Shown here piece by piece: positions 22,787-33,762 of a stretch of DNA of 64,000 bases. The notes beneath the pieces are model-generated. The model was not told the DNA's origin. It did not search any database and was given only the letters and a program-made list of their open reading frames with translations. This stretch comes from Mycocentrospora acerina. Taxonomy: Eukaryota > Ascomycota > Dothideomycetes > Pleosporales. A program made the translations under genes and the position numbers. Location of the stretch: assembly GCA_022701365.1 (NCBI GenBank), contig JAKUHH010000041.1, positions 372,001 through 436,000 on the forward strand, given 5' to 3'. Every line of letters starts with the position of its first letter. The stretch's first letter is position 1.

Positions 22787-24677
22787 TCAGTTCTGATTCT
22801 TCTTCCTCTTAGGTTTATTCTGGCCCTGAGTTGCCCATAAAATAAAGGGACTTGGTGCAGGCTTTGCGGATTTTTGTGAAAGGGGGCTTCTCATAGGCTC
22901 AAGCGTGGCATTCTTGGGTAAGTCTGGAGAATAGGATTCTCCGCTAAGGCCTGTGGGGATGGAAAAGTAGTCTGAGCCTCCATATTTGGGTGTGACAACA
23001 TGGTGAATTCTCAGAGGGTGGGACGTCGTGTGAACTGTTGCGCGACGTGGATCGTCGAACTGGCGGTGACGAGAGACTGCCGTTGGTGAGGATAAATCTA
23101 CACGACTATGCGCATTATCCTCCATTTTGTACTCTGCCTTGCTTCCTTCCCTTTTGTGATATCCAGCACGATTTTTAACCGCACGACGAGAAAAGTCTGA
23201 TGTATCACCAGTTTCCAACACCTCAGGTCCGTGTGATAGTGCATGGTCCCGGTTGGCTGTAAGATCTTGTTCATGTGTTTCCGCTATATTGCACGTCTCT
23301 CTTATGACTTTGTTAAGCTCTCCAATGCGACGATTAATCTCATTCTTTAGCGCAAAAGTCATCAAATCTTGAGCTTGCATTCCTGGGTTTTCACGAAAAG
23401 GCCAAATACTCCAGCCCAACCCTCTTGTTTCTGCTGCTTGCTGCTCATGGCACTGAGTAGTTAATATCGAAAGAGCCTCCCTTCCGATGGAGTTTAGATA
23501 GTCGTTATCAAGATCATTAAAACCCGGCTTTCTTTGCATTTGCTCTCTCTCTCTTGCTGATTTTAACAGAAGGGTTTCATGTTCCTGGGATGTATTATAC
23601 GTCGATGTGCAGCAATCCCCAAAGATGGAAGGTTCTGCCCAATCATTACACGCCTTCATTCTTTTGAGAGCATCTGCTACAAGAGGACGATCTTCTGGCT
23701 CTCGTGAGAGCATAGCCCGAATCTCCCAAAAGAAATGGTTATCTCTAGCACAGGACACTTGAAATATGCTGAACCACTTGTCGATTCTGTCAAGGTTTGC
23801 ATGGAAACTTGGGTCCCTTTTCGATCGATGTTGTCTCAAATGCTCCAACGAACCCGTCTCTTGCAATACAAAGATCTCTAGAAGCACACAACCCAAAGCG
23901 AATATATCAGCAGCACGTCCGCTTGGGTTGTATTCCGCCATCTCAGGAGCCCGGTACCGGGGTGTTCCGCGTTCATTATCTGTGGCGCTCTGAGAAAGCA
24001 GGGAAAAGTCTGTGGCATTGCCAAAATCGCTCAACCATAGGCGGTCCCGAGACAAAAGAATGTTGGACGGCTTCAGATCTCTATGACGTATCTTGTTGGT
24101 ATGTAGATAGGCGATTGCTGACACAAGACATCCAATTTTGGTGAAGATGGGCAAAGCTCTTGAGCCTGAATTTGAGACGAAACCAAGAGCTTCAAGTCGT
24201 GCTTCCTGAACTGCATCAGATGATTCTTCGGACCAGTAAGCCTCGATATCTTCGAAAAACGTGTGTAAGTCGCATATGGCAACCGGATACATCAGGATTC
24301 CGAGTTCTCGTTGGTGAATATATGTGCCAATGAGTTGAATCATATGAACGTGGGAAACTTTTTTCATGATCTCAATCTCTTTCTTTTCAGCTTTACCAAT
24401 CTTTCTTCTGAACGAGATCTTCTTCCAGGCTAATTTTTGGCCTCTGATAGTGGTTTCATGTACATCTCCGAAAGAACCTCGGCCAAGAAATCGTCCTGTT
24501 ACATTCGCGGTAAGAATAAATTATTTGGAGGATATGCTAACTCTCACCTCGTTCCAATGGTATTGCCTCCTCGGCGCTGAAATCAACATGAGAGCCCCTA
24601 CCAGTCTGAGACCAGTCATGGATGATCTCACTAATTACATCGTCTATTTCATCCTTCAAGCCCTCTGCGTAGTTCAT
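22787..24677 (-). CDS. Protein kinase domain protein (fungal-specific, long C-terminal tail)
   Basis: Two exons (24677-24548 and 24495-22787), 612 aa. The intron (GTGAGA...ACAG) splits the sequence just before the glycine loop, and splicing gives ERGRFLGRGSFGDVHE. Kinase features: glycine loop GRGSFGDV at 48-55, ATP-anchoring Lys68 (LAWKK), an Asp-containing catalytic loop HRDLKPSN with Asp183, DFG at 200-202, and YRAPEM in the P+1 region. All catalytic residues are present, so it is probably active. After the domain comes about 240 residues of polar, low-complexity sequence. The kinase type is typical of expanded Pezizomycotina families, often with no yeast counterpart. Start: the first ATG downstream of an in-frame stop; a separate hydrophobic frame upstream (24678-25032) could in principle be spliced on but was not used. 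Substrate unknown. Confidence 0.87.
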
Positions 24678-25149
24678 AACTTCGTCGTGGTTGAGCAAGG
24701 CTGAGATAAGTCACCGTCTTCCTATGATGGGCAATAATCACGCACGCTATGAACGAGAAAGTTTTGTAGGAAACGACAGAAAGGCAATAACTTGATGTGA
24801 TGAAGACAGCTGAAATAGCAAGCACGAGTGTAGTACATTGCATGTTGTCAAGACTTGGATGAGGTGCAGTCATGCCAAGTGGTGGCGGCTGCAACAACAG
24901 GGAGCTGGCGGCTAATTCGAAGGCTGAGAGAGAAGACGAAAATGTTACTGAAATAGTCACTGAAACCACAGGTTGTATCAACTTTTGCTTTTTATTGTAC
25001 ATCTCTACCGTGATTTTTTTCACTGTTTTCAAGGCCTCGCCCGCCGAGGCTTTCCCACAATGGCGTGATGAATGTCTTTCTTACACACGCTCTTTCGGGA
25101 GATGCATGCGAAGTGCCAAAATACGGCCATTTCTCAATGATAGCTACAA
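24678..25149. other. Intergenic region between kinase and SWP1 genes
   Basis: Promoter side of the minus-strand kinase and 3' flank of SWP1. A minus-strand frame at 24649-25032 contains a hydrophobic stretch (TTLVLAISAVFITSSYCLSV). It might be an upstream exon of the kinase gene, but a clean splice junction was not established. Confidence 0.4.
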
Positions 25150-26119
25150 TCATCTCAGACCAGCCAAACGTCGCTCTTGAACCTCAGAGAGCGCCCTGCT
25201 GCCGCTGAGAAAGGCGACAAACCCAACGATGGCAGCCGCAGGCAGTGTCTGGAAGAGGTTCCAGCTAGTGTAATAGAGGAAGAAAATGCCCTCGATAGCC
25301 AGAATCGAGCCATAGAAAAGCGCATGTGACACAGGCGCGCTACCCAACGCCTTGCTCAAATGATTCGCATTGCCGCCCAAAATCGCCCATACACCTAGCA
25401 ACACAGGGAAAGCGGCAGCGACAGCCAACGCAAACACAATCGTTATAATCTTAGGAGGCGAGCGAGGGTCCTCACGGAAGATGTGGTGGATTTCAGACTC
25501 CGCAGCGTAACGAACAGGCGGCTCTGGGGTGACGAGCGGGACACTGGCGTCGCGAGATACATTCAGGTTGAACACCTTGCTCTTGTAAGGCGTAGAGTCT
25601 CCAAAGGATCCAATGACAATAGACGCGACGATGGGCTTTGAGGAGGTGAGGAACTGGTGAGGCAGGTCCTTGTGGGACTACAAACGTCAGTTCTGTTTGT
25701 TGCAATTGAGTAAACGTCCATACCAAATCGACCTTTCCTTTACCGCTCTCCTTGACACCGAACACAAATGACTCTTCTAGACCAGTTGTTGGGTCTGTCA
25801 AGGTGAGGAATGCCTGATGTGGTCGCTTTGCTGTCTTTCCATCCACGGTAGTGAGAAGTATCTTGAGAGAATCAGTCGCGCCAAGTGTCACAGACTTTGA
25901 CAGTGGCGAAGAAGAGCTCAGTCTGGAAAAATTGGCCTGTTAGTTACAGTCGCGAAACTACCGACAATATGCTCACTGCTGCTTGGAGCCTCCGCCTACG
26001 CCGGCACCTTTGCCTGAGACTGCAACAGTAGCATCTTCAAACCCCCATGAAGATGCAGCAGAGGCAATTGTCGCGCCCGAAAGCAGAAGAGAAGAAACAA
26101 AGCTGTTTAGGAACCTCAT
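25150..26119 (-). CDS. SWP1: Oligosaccharyltransferase delta subunit (Swp1/ribophorin II)
   Basis: Subunit of the ER oligosaccharyltransferase that transfers the dolichol-linked glycan to Asn in nascent proteins. Three exons (26119-25977, 25922-25724, 25677-25150) join to 289 aa, a normal fungal length. A signal peptide (MRFLNSFVSSLLLSGATIASA) leads a lumenal domain with LSSSSPLSKSVTLGATDSLK. Splicing of intron 2 gives KVDLSHKDLPHQFLTSSKP, the most diagnostic stretch of the family. Three C-terminal membrane segments follow (IITIVFALAVAAAFPVLLGVW; HALFYGSILAIEGIFFLYY; AAAIVGFVAFLSGSRAL), and the protein ends with a short basic tail. Start: only Met in a good context before the signal sequence. 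Confidence 0.94.
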
Positions 26120-26611
26120 TGTGGCTGATCTAGAAAGAGTGTACGCGGAGCTTGAACGTTGCTCGGGAGAGACGTAAGCTGTCCTTCCAGAGTGCGCACG
26201 GACGTCCCCAACCCAACCTAGTTACGTCAGCTACAACCACGACTTCTATTCAATACTTGCATGCAAATGTGCAAAATGCCGAGCTCAAATACATATGTTT
26301 CCAAACACGTTTCAAAAAAATCATTGCTAATTTCAGTCCTCGATAGAAATCAAGGAACATCTATACGGCAATTAAAGTGACACTTTCAATCCCATACGCC
26401 CTGTTAACAAAACTAGAGCACCTGAGCAAATCATCTAAAGCAAAACAAAATTGAGGCATGTTCACAAGCATAGCAGCTTTTCATAGCTACCGTCTCTCTC
26501 TGCATCAGAGTAGTTCATCCATCCTCTTACCCTTAACGAAAAATATTGAATGTTAAACCTGTCGACCAACGTCTGACTAATTCTCCTCCTCAACCCGCAC
26601 TTCCCCGTGAT
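26120..26611. other. Intergenic region upstream of SWP1
   Basis: 492 bp between two minus-strand genes, acting as the SWP1 promoter and the 3' flank of the unknown gene at 26612-28014. No gene, RNA or repeat seen. Confidence 0.5.
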
Positions 26612-28014
26612 TCATGCTGTCGTTGTCTGATTCACTTTTTCCATGGGAGCCGTCTCGTAATATCTTAGTGTGCTCTTGGTCCTCTTTCTTCCCGTCAACT
26701 CCCGCTCCACCTTTTTCCAGTCCAGGAGACGAGCGCCCGTCAACTTCTTGTGCACATTCATTGCTTTGTACCGAGCATTTTTTTCTTGAAGCTGGTTATC
26801 CATGTCTGGGTCATGCAATACATCGCGGCCAGATGTTCTGTCTATGCAATGTACGAGTGCGTCGACGATGATATTGGGATCTGTAATCAACACCTCGTTG
26901 CCATCGTTTGCGACTCCCCATATTTTACGTTTCAGTGTACTGTAGTCAGCTTCGAAGATTACAACCGAGTATGGGCGATGACAATTCGGCCTTGAGATGG
27001 AAAGGTGATGGGTCGAAACATCTGTTAAGCCGTTCGGTTTAGATGAGCCACCTCTAAAGGGTTTGTAGCTCACGCATGCTATCAAACACAGATTAGCGAT
27101 CTCAACTGTAGAATAAATTAGGTTGGTTACATGCTCTTCACGTTACTCAAATCGACCTGTTTTCTCTCATAGACACGCATACCCGGTTTTCCATACCAGC
27201 CTTCGAACCACACCGTTCCTTTATAAAGGTCGATGTAAAGCTGTCCCACACCGCCCTTGAAAAATGGAGAAGTCCTATAGCATTCCATGTACAGATGAGG
27301 CGGCCATGGGATCGAATCGTGTGTGCTCTTCGCCCGTTTATCCGGTATTAGATGAGTATCTGGAATTGCAGAAGCTTTGCGCTTGAGCTGCTGACTCGGG
27401 AACTCTGTTGCATCATCGACTTGTTGAAGAATGCCAACGTATCTAGGTTCAACATTCATCTCAGTCTGGACTCCAGTACTGCAGAGCAGATATACTTGTG
27501 CCTTGTTCTCATCAACATCGCCTGCGACGTCACCTCTTGATTTGTCCCGAGTCTTCAAAACTGCAACACCTCTTGTACTCTTCTGTCTTGTCTGTGTGCC
27601 TCTGTTTTGCATTCCCTGAGCCTCAGTCTGAGTAGCAGCAGAAGCGACTTTTTCCTCTCCAGTCACGCCATCCATGCCGTTGAACGTCCACTTTGCATTA
27701 CCGTCATCCCTACCCTCAAACACCATACTGAGGATGCCATCATTTTTCGTGATACGAAGTTGGACTCCTACCGCACTCGCGTCGATACCCAATCCTGTCG
27801 TATTCGCGCCAACATCCTGGAGAAGAGCATCGTTGTCATCAAAGTCGTGGTCAGTGAGTTCGTAGTGCCTCACAGGCTTGCCTTGACGCGTAACTGTATA
27901 CCGTAGCGTGCCCTCAAGATGGAAAAGGTAGAAAGTGACGCCAGGGTGAGATACTAGGAGTGCCGGCATTTTTTGAAAGCCAGATTGAGGGGTTGAAATG
28001 TTGGTCAAAAACAA
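26612..28014 (-). CDS. Hypothetical protein, probably one two-exon gene
   Basis: Two long open frames follow each other on the minus strand (28014-27127 and 27085-26612). The second has no plausible ATG, so the two are probably exons of one gene. The exact junction is not settled: a GTAACG donor near 27140 joined to the TAG near 27073, or a GTAACC donor joined to the downstream TTTAG, both keep the frame. The start may be at 28014 or at the inner Met of MPALLVSHPGV (27969). The protein has a compact N-terminal part (GVTFYLFHLEGTLRYTVTRQ), a low-complexity middle, an aromatic stretch (YIDLYKGTVWFEGWYGKPGM) and a basic C-terminal part with KKLTGARLLDWKKVERELTG. No family recognised. Confidence 0.6.
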
Positions 28015-28546
28015 GAACAGGAGTAGGTAGTGAGACTATTTAACAAAAAAAATGGCTGAACAGACTTCAAATTAGGCAGATTGAGTAACAGAGATTGATG
28101 TAGCAGTGAAAGTCAGGTTTAGCTCGCAAACGGGTATAAAAGTCTCTTCATCTTACATCTCTTTCACCCACTCTTTCACCTTACTCCCCTACGTGGTAGC
28201 AGGTCGAAGCACAAGGTGAAAGGTCTCTACAGTGAAATTAATCTTGTTGAGTGGTGACCCACCATGCCTGGACATGACTTATCAAACAACCTTTCACCGG
28301 TGTTGATCAGTCTAGCTGCCTTGATGGCAGTCGACCATTTCAAGACGTAGCAGTCTGGGTAGTGCCTCTAATGGCACATACGCAGAAGAATTCTACCATG
28401 CGACTCACGTCAATATCGACGCAACCCAGCATCAACGCAATTCAGCATCAACGCAATTCAGCATCAACGCAACCCAGTATTGGCAAAATCCAGTATCAAT
28501 GCAATCCAGCATCAACATAGTCCATCACCACCGCAACCCATCCTAT
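28015..28546. other. Intergenic region with 16-bp tandem repeat
   Basis: Holds the promoter of the unknown gene (26612-28014) on its left and the LIP2 3' flank on its right, with a degenerate tandem repeat in its last 130 bp. A plus-oriented TATAAAA lies near 28135 but points to no plus-strand gene. Nothing else was seen. Confidence 0.4.
28411..28538. repeat. Degenerate 16-bp tandem repeat, about 8 units
   Basis: Eight adjacent units of 16 bp, with consensus close to CAGCATCAACGCAATT. Units 2 and 3 are identical; the others differ at a few positions. The array stops 8 bp before the LIP2 stop codon, so it lies in the LIP2 3' UTR on the transcribed strand. Length variation between isolates would be expected for such an array. 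Confidence 0.75.
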
Positions 28547-29266
28547 TCACCCTCTCAGCAACTCCTCCACCTCCTCTCCACTCACTCTCTCCACTCCTTC
28601 AACCCCCTCCAACCTCCCCGCCACCTCCCTCACAAACACATCCCCCACCTCCTCCACGCTCTTCCCTTCCACCCCCTCCCTCTCAAAACTCGTCGTCCTC
28701 TTCCCCTCCAACCCACACGCGACAATCCGATCAAACCACCACAAATCCGTCCCAACATTCAACCCCACCCCATGACTCGTAACATTCCTCCGCATATGCA
28801 CCCCCAGCGCCGCAATCTTATCCTCCTCACTCGTCCACACCCCCGTATTCTCCGTCGTCATCGCCTTGATCCCAAACGCGCCACACGTCGCAATCACGCT
28901 CTTCTCCAGCAAACACACATAGCTCCTCGGCGAAAGCTTATGCTGCCGCAAGTCGAGAATCGGGTATGCGACGAGCTGGCCGGGGCCGTGGAATGTAGTC
29001 TGCCCGCCGCGCAGGGCTTCGACAAAGTCGGCGCGCCCCGAGGCGCGGAGGTGCGCTTGTTGGGCTGGGGAGACGCGGCCGACTTCGCGGCGGCCGCAGG
29101 TGTAGACGGGGTGGAATTGCGCGGTTAGGATGTGGGGTGAGGGTGCGGGCGTGGTGGAGGGTGGTTTGGAGGCGAGGAAGCGCGCGACGAGGCGTTCTTG
29201 GAGGTGGGCGGCGGTTTGGTAGGGGACCAGGCCCGGGAGGTGGATGTGGAGGAGTTTTTGCCGCAT
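28547..29266 (-). CDS. LIP2: Octanoyl-[acyl-carrier-protein] transferase (LipB type)
   Basis: Mitochondrial enzyme that moves octanoate from acyl carrier protein to lipoyl domains (PDH, OGDH, GCV-H), the first step of protein lipoylation. Single exon, 239 aa. LipB motifs are all present: RGGQTTFHGPGQLVAYPI at 86-103, the lysine loop KIAALGVHMRR with Lys150, THE-like VTSHGVGLNV, and the acyl-enzyme Cys184 in IVACGLEGKRTTS. The relative spacing of Lys150 and Cys184 equals that of E. coli Lys135 and Cys169. The N-terminus is short with a basic Gln-Lys start; a long presequence is not obvious. It shares a 269-bp divergent promoter with POP7. Confidence 0.95.
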   Translation of the reverse strand: MRQKLLHIHLPGLVPYQTAAHLQERLVARFLASKPPSTTPAPSPHILTAQFHPVYTCGRREVGRVSPAQQAHLRASGRADFVEALRGGQTTFHGPGQLVAYPILDLRQHKLSPRSYVCLLEKSVIATCGAFGIKAMTTENTGVWTSEEDKIAALGVHMRRNVTSHGVGLNVGTDLWWFDRIVACGLEGKRTTSFEREGVEGKSVEEVGDVFVREVAGRLEGVEGVERVSGEEVEELLRG

Positions 29267-29535
29267 TGAGCGGGTGGTGTTGTGATGATGTATTTATATA
29301 TATATCTATGTATTTATAAATATATGTTTATGGGGTGGAGGCGGCGAGAGAGCAGTGAAGCGCGTCATTTCCTTATCGATAGCCAGACGGGGTGGAGCTT
29401 AAATTTTGGGAGAGAGAGAAGAGGTGAACGCGACAACGGCTCTCTCGACGCGACTAGACGCTCTACACTTTTTCTCGCAATCACACCACAAGACTTTTCA
29501 TAGCACATCTCCACACCAATCGTCTGAGAATAATA
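29267..29535. promoter_or_regulatory. Bidirectional promoter of LIP2 and POP7
   Basis: 269 bp between divergent start codons. It contains a TATATATA-type AT block at 29290-29326, close to the LIP2 side, and a C/A-rich leader in front of POP7. No repressor-site motif was recognised. Confidence 0.55.
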
Positions 29536-30308
29536 ATGGCCGGCAAAAAACGCACCCGCTCAGGGGACCTCAAGCCCACCTCTCCCCACCCTCTCGCATC
29601 CACAACCACAACAACCTCAACCACCACAACAACAACCCCAACCAACCCCACAATCCCACCGCCCTCCAAACTCCCCAAACTCCCCCCCAGTACGTCCCCC
29701 TTCCTTCCCCTAAATCCTCTCAACTAACTCCCCCACCCCAAGACACCCACATAACCACCCGCCCGCTCCTCCACCCCCCCCTCCCCACCCCCTTCCACTC
29801 CTCCCACCACCCCAAAACCCTCTACATCCGGACCTCCACGCCCTTTATCCCCGCCCTAAAACGCATCCGGTACCTCCTCGCGGAGATAAAAAAGCGCGAC
29901 AAGCAATCCGACGGGGCGTCCCATCACGCACGACTTCACAACAACAAGAAGAAGAGTCTGGGAAGAGGGGGAGGAGTGGTAGAACCAAACGGCCGGCTTG
30001 TACCGGGGGATGTGGAGGCCGGGGTTGTGGATGCGCTTGCGCTTGTGGGGAGGGGTGGAGGAGGAGGGGAAAAGGTATATGTCAAGGCTACGGGGAGGGC
30101 GATTCCAAGGGCGTTGGAGATGGGGGTTGTGTTTCAGGGGGAGGAAGGGGTGGGGGTTAGGGTGGAGATGGGGAGGGTGAGGGCGGTGGATGATGTGCGT
30201 GTTGAGGGGGAAAGGGAGGGGGAGGAGGGTAGTGGAGAGGAAGAAGATGTGCCGGAGACGAGGATGCGGAATGTGAGTTGTGTGACTGTGAGTATTGGGT
30301 TTGAGTGA
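29536..30308 (+). CDS. POP7: RNase P/MRP protein subunit Pop7/Rpp20
   Basis: Alba-like RNA-binding subunit of nuclear RNase P and RNase MRP (tRNA 5' processing, rRNA processing). Two exons (29536-29689 and 29743-30308) join to 239 aa. Intron 1 has a GTACGT donor, a CAACTAAC branch site and a CAAG acceptor. The N-terminal ~45 residues are Thr/Pro-rich. The Alba fold shows as LYIRTSTPFIPALKRIRYLL followed by EKVYVKATGRAIPRALEMGV and a VSCVTVSIGFE C-terminal strand, all typical for Rpp20. Two insertions are rich in Gly/Lys or Glu/Gly. The gene lies in a stretch with very skewed base composition, and the repeats could hide small assembly errors. Confidence 0.9.
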
Positions 30309-30808
30309 GGGGGGAGGGGGGTATTTGTTCACATGTTTTTTTTCTGTTTTTGGTAAGGGTAAGAGAGAGAGAGAGAGGTGGACGTGTTTTGAAGATGAAA
30401 AGATACCCACACACACCTATGAATATAAACACTTCATCACACACAAGCAACCAGTAATCAACATCACAAACCCATTGCACACCCACAACCACATAAGACC
30501 ACATCAAGACCAAGTCAAGACCAAATATATATCATTGAAGCTAATAGATACTCCCTTCCCCTTTCCAATTCCAACCTCTCATTTCCCCTTACGCCGTCTT
30601 GGTCATGCCATCATCCAATCCGAAAGGAATAGGAAAAGAACAAAGAGAAGAACAAAAAAGGAACAGAGGAAAAGAAAAAAAAAAGAGTTCCCACCTCCCA
30701 AACGATACAAGAAAAGTAGTTATGTAAGGTGTTTAAAAAAAACAAAAAGAGGGAGAGGTCATGTTACAAACAAAGGGAAAAAAAAGGTCGCCTGCCTGCT
30801 GGTACAGT

Positions 30809-30844
30809 TGAGTGAGTGAGTGTGAGTGAGTGTAGGTGAGTGAT
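30809..30844. repeat. GTGA/TGAG microsatellite
   Basis: Interrupted tetranucleotide repeat (GTGA units with one TGTG and one TAGG interruption) in a non-coding convergent region. Confidence 0.6.
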
Positions 30845-30892
30845 TGGAAGCCAAAGCGCTTTTTCAACACGTCGATCCAATCTAATCCCATT

Positions 30893-30916
30893 CCAATCCA
30901 ATCCAATCCAATCCAA
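30893..30916. repeat. CCAAT pentanucleotide microsatellite
   Basis: About four and a half CCAAT units in a row, followed by CGAAAC-type repeats. CCAAT is also the HAP/NF-Y binding core, but a tandem array in a 3'-3' region points to a simple repeat. Confidence 0.55.
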
Positions 30917-31461
30917 ACCGAAACCGAAACAAACCTTCTTCGATTATAATCCAAAGAAACGCCCATTCGGAAAAAAAAACATATGAATTAGGGCCTTGTC
31001 AAGGCTAGACTCAAAACTTCCAAACTCTCGAGAACCTGGATGGAGAGCATGAGTGACAATACAATATGACGCTTCGACAAGGACATGGTGTATGGTCTTT
31101 GGCGACAGCAAGCTATGCGTCTATAGGTACGGATTGTAAGTAGCGAGGATATGTTGATGAAAATGCTCTTTTTAGACGCCAATATCATGCACTGTTAGTT
31201 GGCCATGTTCGTCTAGATGGCAGAAGGATGACCCGATCCAGAATATTGGCACCGTGCTTAACCCAGACGTGGGACACTGATGTGATCCAGGGATGCTTGA
31301 CAGCGTGATCGTCCTTGTAATGCCAACAGTTCTAGCGTAGCGAGTGACGTGGCTCCAATTGATATATCGTTCATGCACGCCCCCCTCGACTCGGTGTCCA
31401 TGCTCTCCAACAATGCCTGCGGCGGCATGCAGAGCAGCGTGGGTATATCCACCTCATGTCT

Positions 31462-33762
31462 TCACCGCTCGACTTTGGGATACTGATTAAGCATTGCCAT
31501 GACAGCAACACCAATAGCAACGACTGTCACAATAGCGCCAGCGGGCCCGCCGTAAAACATCAAGTTTGTCTCATTCTGGCGTCGGACTGCCAGAGCGTTT
31601 GGCGTCTTGTCTGACTGCACTGTGCCGTTGTGTGCGGCAAGGTGCCCATTCTGGAGGCCAGCCTTTCGCAGTAATGCGCTTGTACCGTTACTCTCGGCAT
31701 CCTTCTCCTTGATGATTGTGATCTCGCCCTCTTCTGCATCTGCAAAGTCCTCTGATCCATCAACACCTGTACTTGAAACTCCTCTTGCCAAGTCGCTACC
31801 GCTTCGGCCCCGGCGTCTAGCCTCTCTGCTGCTTGCCCTCTCATTATCTTTTCTGATATTCTCAATCATCTCAGCCAGGCTTTTGCGGTCAGCTTCTGCA
31901 GACTCGGCTCTTTCCCGGTATCGCTCCATCTGCTGCTTCATCTCACCCATTTCCGACATCATCAGTTCCAAGCGCTGCTGCAAATCGGCGGCAGCGGTGT
32001 CGGCAGAGTCCAGAGACGTCGACCCGTTTTCCAAGCCGGTCGTCTCTTCCTCGTCAGATTCGATAATTGCAGACTCATCAAGTTCCTCATCAGCAAGTGC
32101 AGCTTCTTCGTCCTCTCGTTCCTTGAGCGACTCGCGCTCCAGTCGATTGGCTCTTTCCTCGGCATCCTCTCTTGCACGGCGCTCTTCGGTCAAGAGTGCT
32201 TCCAGATCCCGAAGTCGAACACCCTGGGTTTCAATCTCTGTTTTGGCGACATTCAGAGCCTCGGCGAGCGAAGTCATCTGTGCCTCTGCGCGTGCCGGAG
32301 AGGTCGTCTTTTGGCGCTCGGTGTTGGACCTCTTCAATGACGACATGGCATTGGGCTTCTCGGGAAGTGGCTGTTGTGGCGGAGGAGCCGGGGGGTCTGA
32401 GAAGCGTGCCTTGAGATTGGCATCCTTGATGGGGGATATTCTTATCGAGTTTGCAGGAGATGGCTTGACAGACTCCTTTTTGGGATCGGCAGACAGGATG
32501 GCGTTGATGAACTGATGTGTTTGTTGAAGCTCCTGTGACTGTTGCTTGGCGACCTTCATTTCAGCCTTGTCTTGTTAGCTTGGATCCACACACACACACA
32601 GTCTCTCTCTCTCTCGCACCCAACTTACATTAAGTTTCTTCACTACTTGCTCCATGGTGATGGGCTGCAACCAAAAGTTGGGGTGTCGCGGTTGTTGCAG
32701 GTTGCTGGCATAGCCCGACATGACACCCGGAGCCTGGATGCGTTGACCATTAATCGAGCCCTGGCTGGGAGTGCGACCACGCATGTTGGCCAGTTGCTGT
32801 TGTTGGTTGCCAGCCCCCATGCCATTCGACAGCTGGGGTCCCTCGAGTTCGCCAAAGTTGAGATCAATCGCATCGTTGCCTGTCCTGGCGTAGATGCCCG
32901 CATGTTCAACGCGGGCAGCGACCTTGTGGTGGACAATCGTCTTCTGGTCCTCGCTGACAATGTCGATGCCTAGTTCTAGCATGTCCTGTTCTCGCAGCTC
33001 GTGAGGGTCAGAGTCCCTGTTTTCTTGGGACAGGCGTGATCCGTTGACAAAGGTACCGTTGGACGACTTGACATCTCGAATCCAGATCTTGCCGCTGCGG
33101 TCTGCCCAGACTTCAGCGTGCTGTCGAGAGAGCACCTTGGAGTCAAAGTATCCATTCAGGGGGGTGGGGATCGTCTTGTTGTTTGTCTGGCGGCCGATGC
33201 GGAGGACGTCGGGGAAGAAGGGGACGGTGATGGTCTTGCGCTCAAAGGTGCCGTTCATGGGCACGAGGTGGAGAATGGCCGCGTGGTCCTGGACGAGTGC
33301 TCGCGGGCCGCCATTCTGTTGCTGTTGCTGAGGCTGGGGTTGGACAAGGCCATTGTGCTGCGAGGGGACCATGGCCGAGGGCGACTGCAGTGCGCTCATT
33401 GCCGAAGTTGCCGAAGCGCCAGGCGCCACTGACGACACGGGCTGGGGGCGTGCGGTGGTGATTCCAGAAATGGGCTCAGTTTTGGAGGCAGGCCATAGCC
33501 CCTTTGGCGGCTTTGTCTTGCGGGCGGCCCAGGTGGTGGCTTCCGAGGCCGGGACGCCGTTTGGCTGAGGCGAGGGGGCGGCGACGGTGGAGGCGGTTGA
33601 GGTGCTGGAGGTGGTCGAGGCCTGCGACGAGAGGGACGAGGACGAGTTTGTGCGTTGGACGCTCTTGCGAGGCATGAACATGGCGCCGTTGGGGCCGGCC
33701 TCAGCGCTCCATGCCTGCCGGTTGATGTTCTGGAAATTGACGGGGGGAGCTACGGCCGTCAT
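31462..33762 (-). CDS. FHA-domain, tail-anchored SLMAP/Far9/Far10-type STRIPAK protein
   Basis: Membrane anchor of the striatin-interacting phosphatase and kinase (STRIPAK) complex, as PRO45 in Sordaria; the family acts in hyphal fusion and development. Two exons (33762-32629 and 32565-31462) join to 745 aa. The N-terminal ~165 residues are low-complexity (Ser/Thr, poly-Gln). The FHA domain spans about 165-270: LRIGRQTNNK, LSRQHAEVWAD and KSSNGTFVNGSRLS carry the phosphopeptide-binding Arg, Ser and Asn. A long coiled coil (about 430-600) is rich in Glu/Arg. The C-terminal hydrophobic segment GGPAGAIVTVVAIGVAVMAML is a tail anchor for ER or nuclear envelope. The 63-bp intron consists mainly of CA and TC repeats. 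Confidence 0.92.

Larger units (their letters stand above)
30309..31461. other. Convergent intergenic region, 1.15 kb, with microsatellites
   Basis: Lies between the 3' ends of POP7 and the SLMAP homologue. It contains several simple repeats, including GAGA at 30361-30375, A-rich tracts at 30660-30760, TGAG-type repeats at 30809-30844 and a CCAAT pentamer array at 30893-30916. No gene could be supported. Confidence 0.5.

Noticed and set aside
28133..28142. Plus-oriented TATAAAA between two minus-strand genes
   Set aside because: No plus-strand gene follows it within a promoter distance, so it was not called a promoter.
28480..29128. Plus-strand frames opposite LIP2
   Set aside because: They are antisense to the LIP2 coding region and repeat-rich (Pro/His/Ser). 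The minus-strand LipB motifs are unambiguous.
31172..31452. Minus-strand frames after the SLMAP homologue
   Set aside because: They lie in the 3' flank of that gene, with no start context and no similarity pattern.
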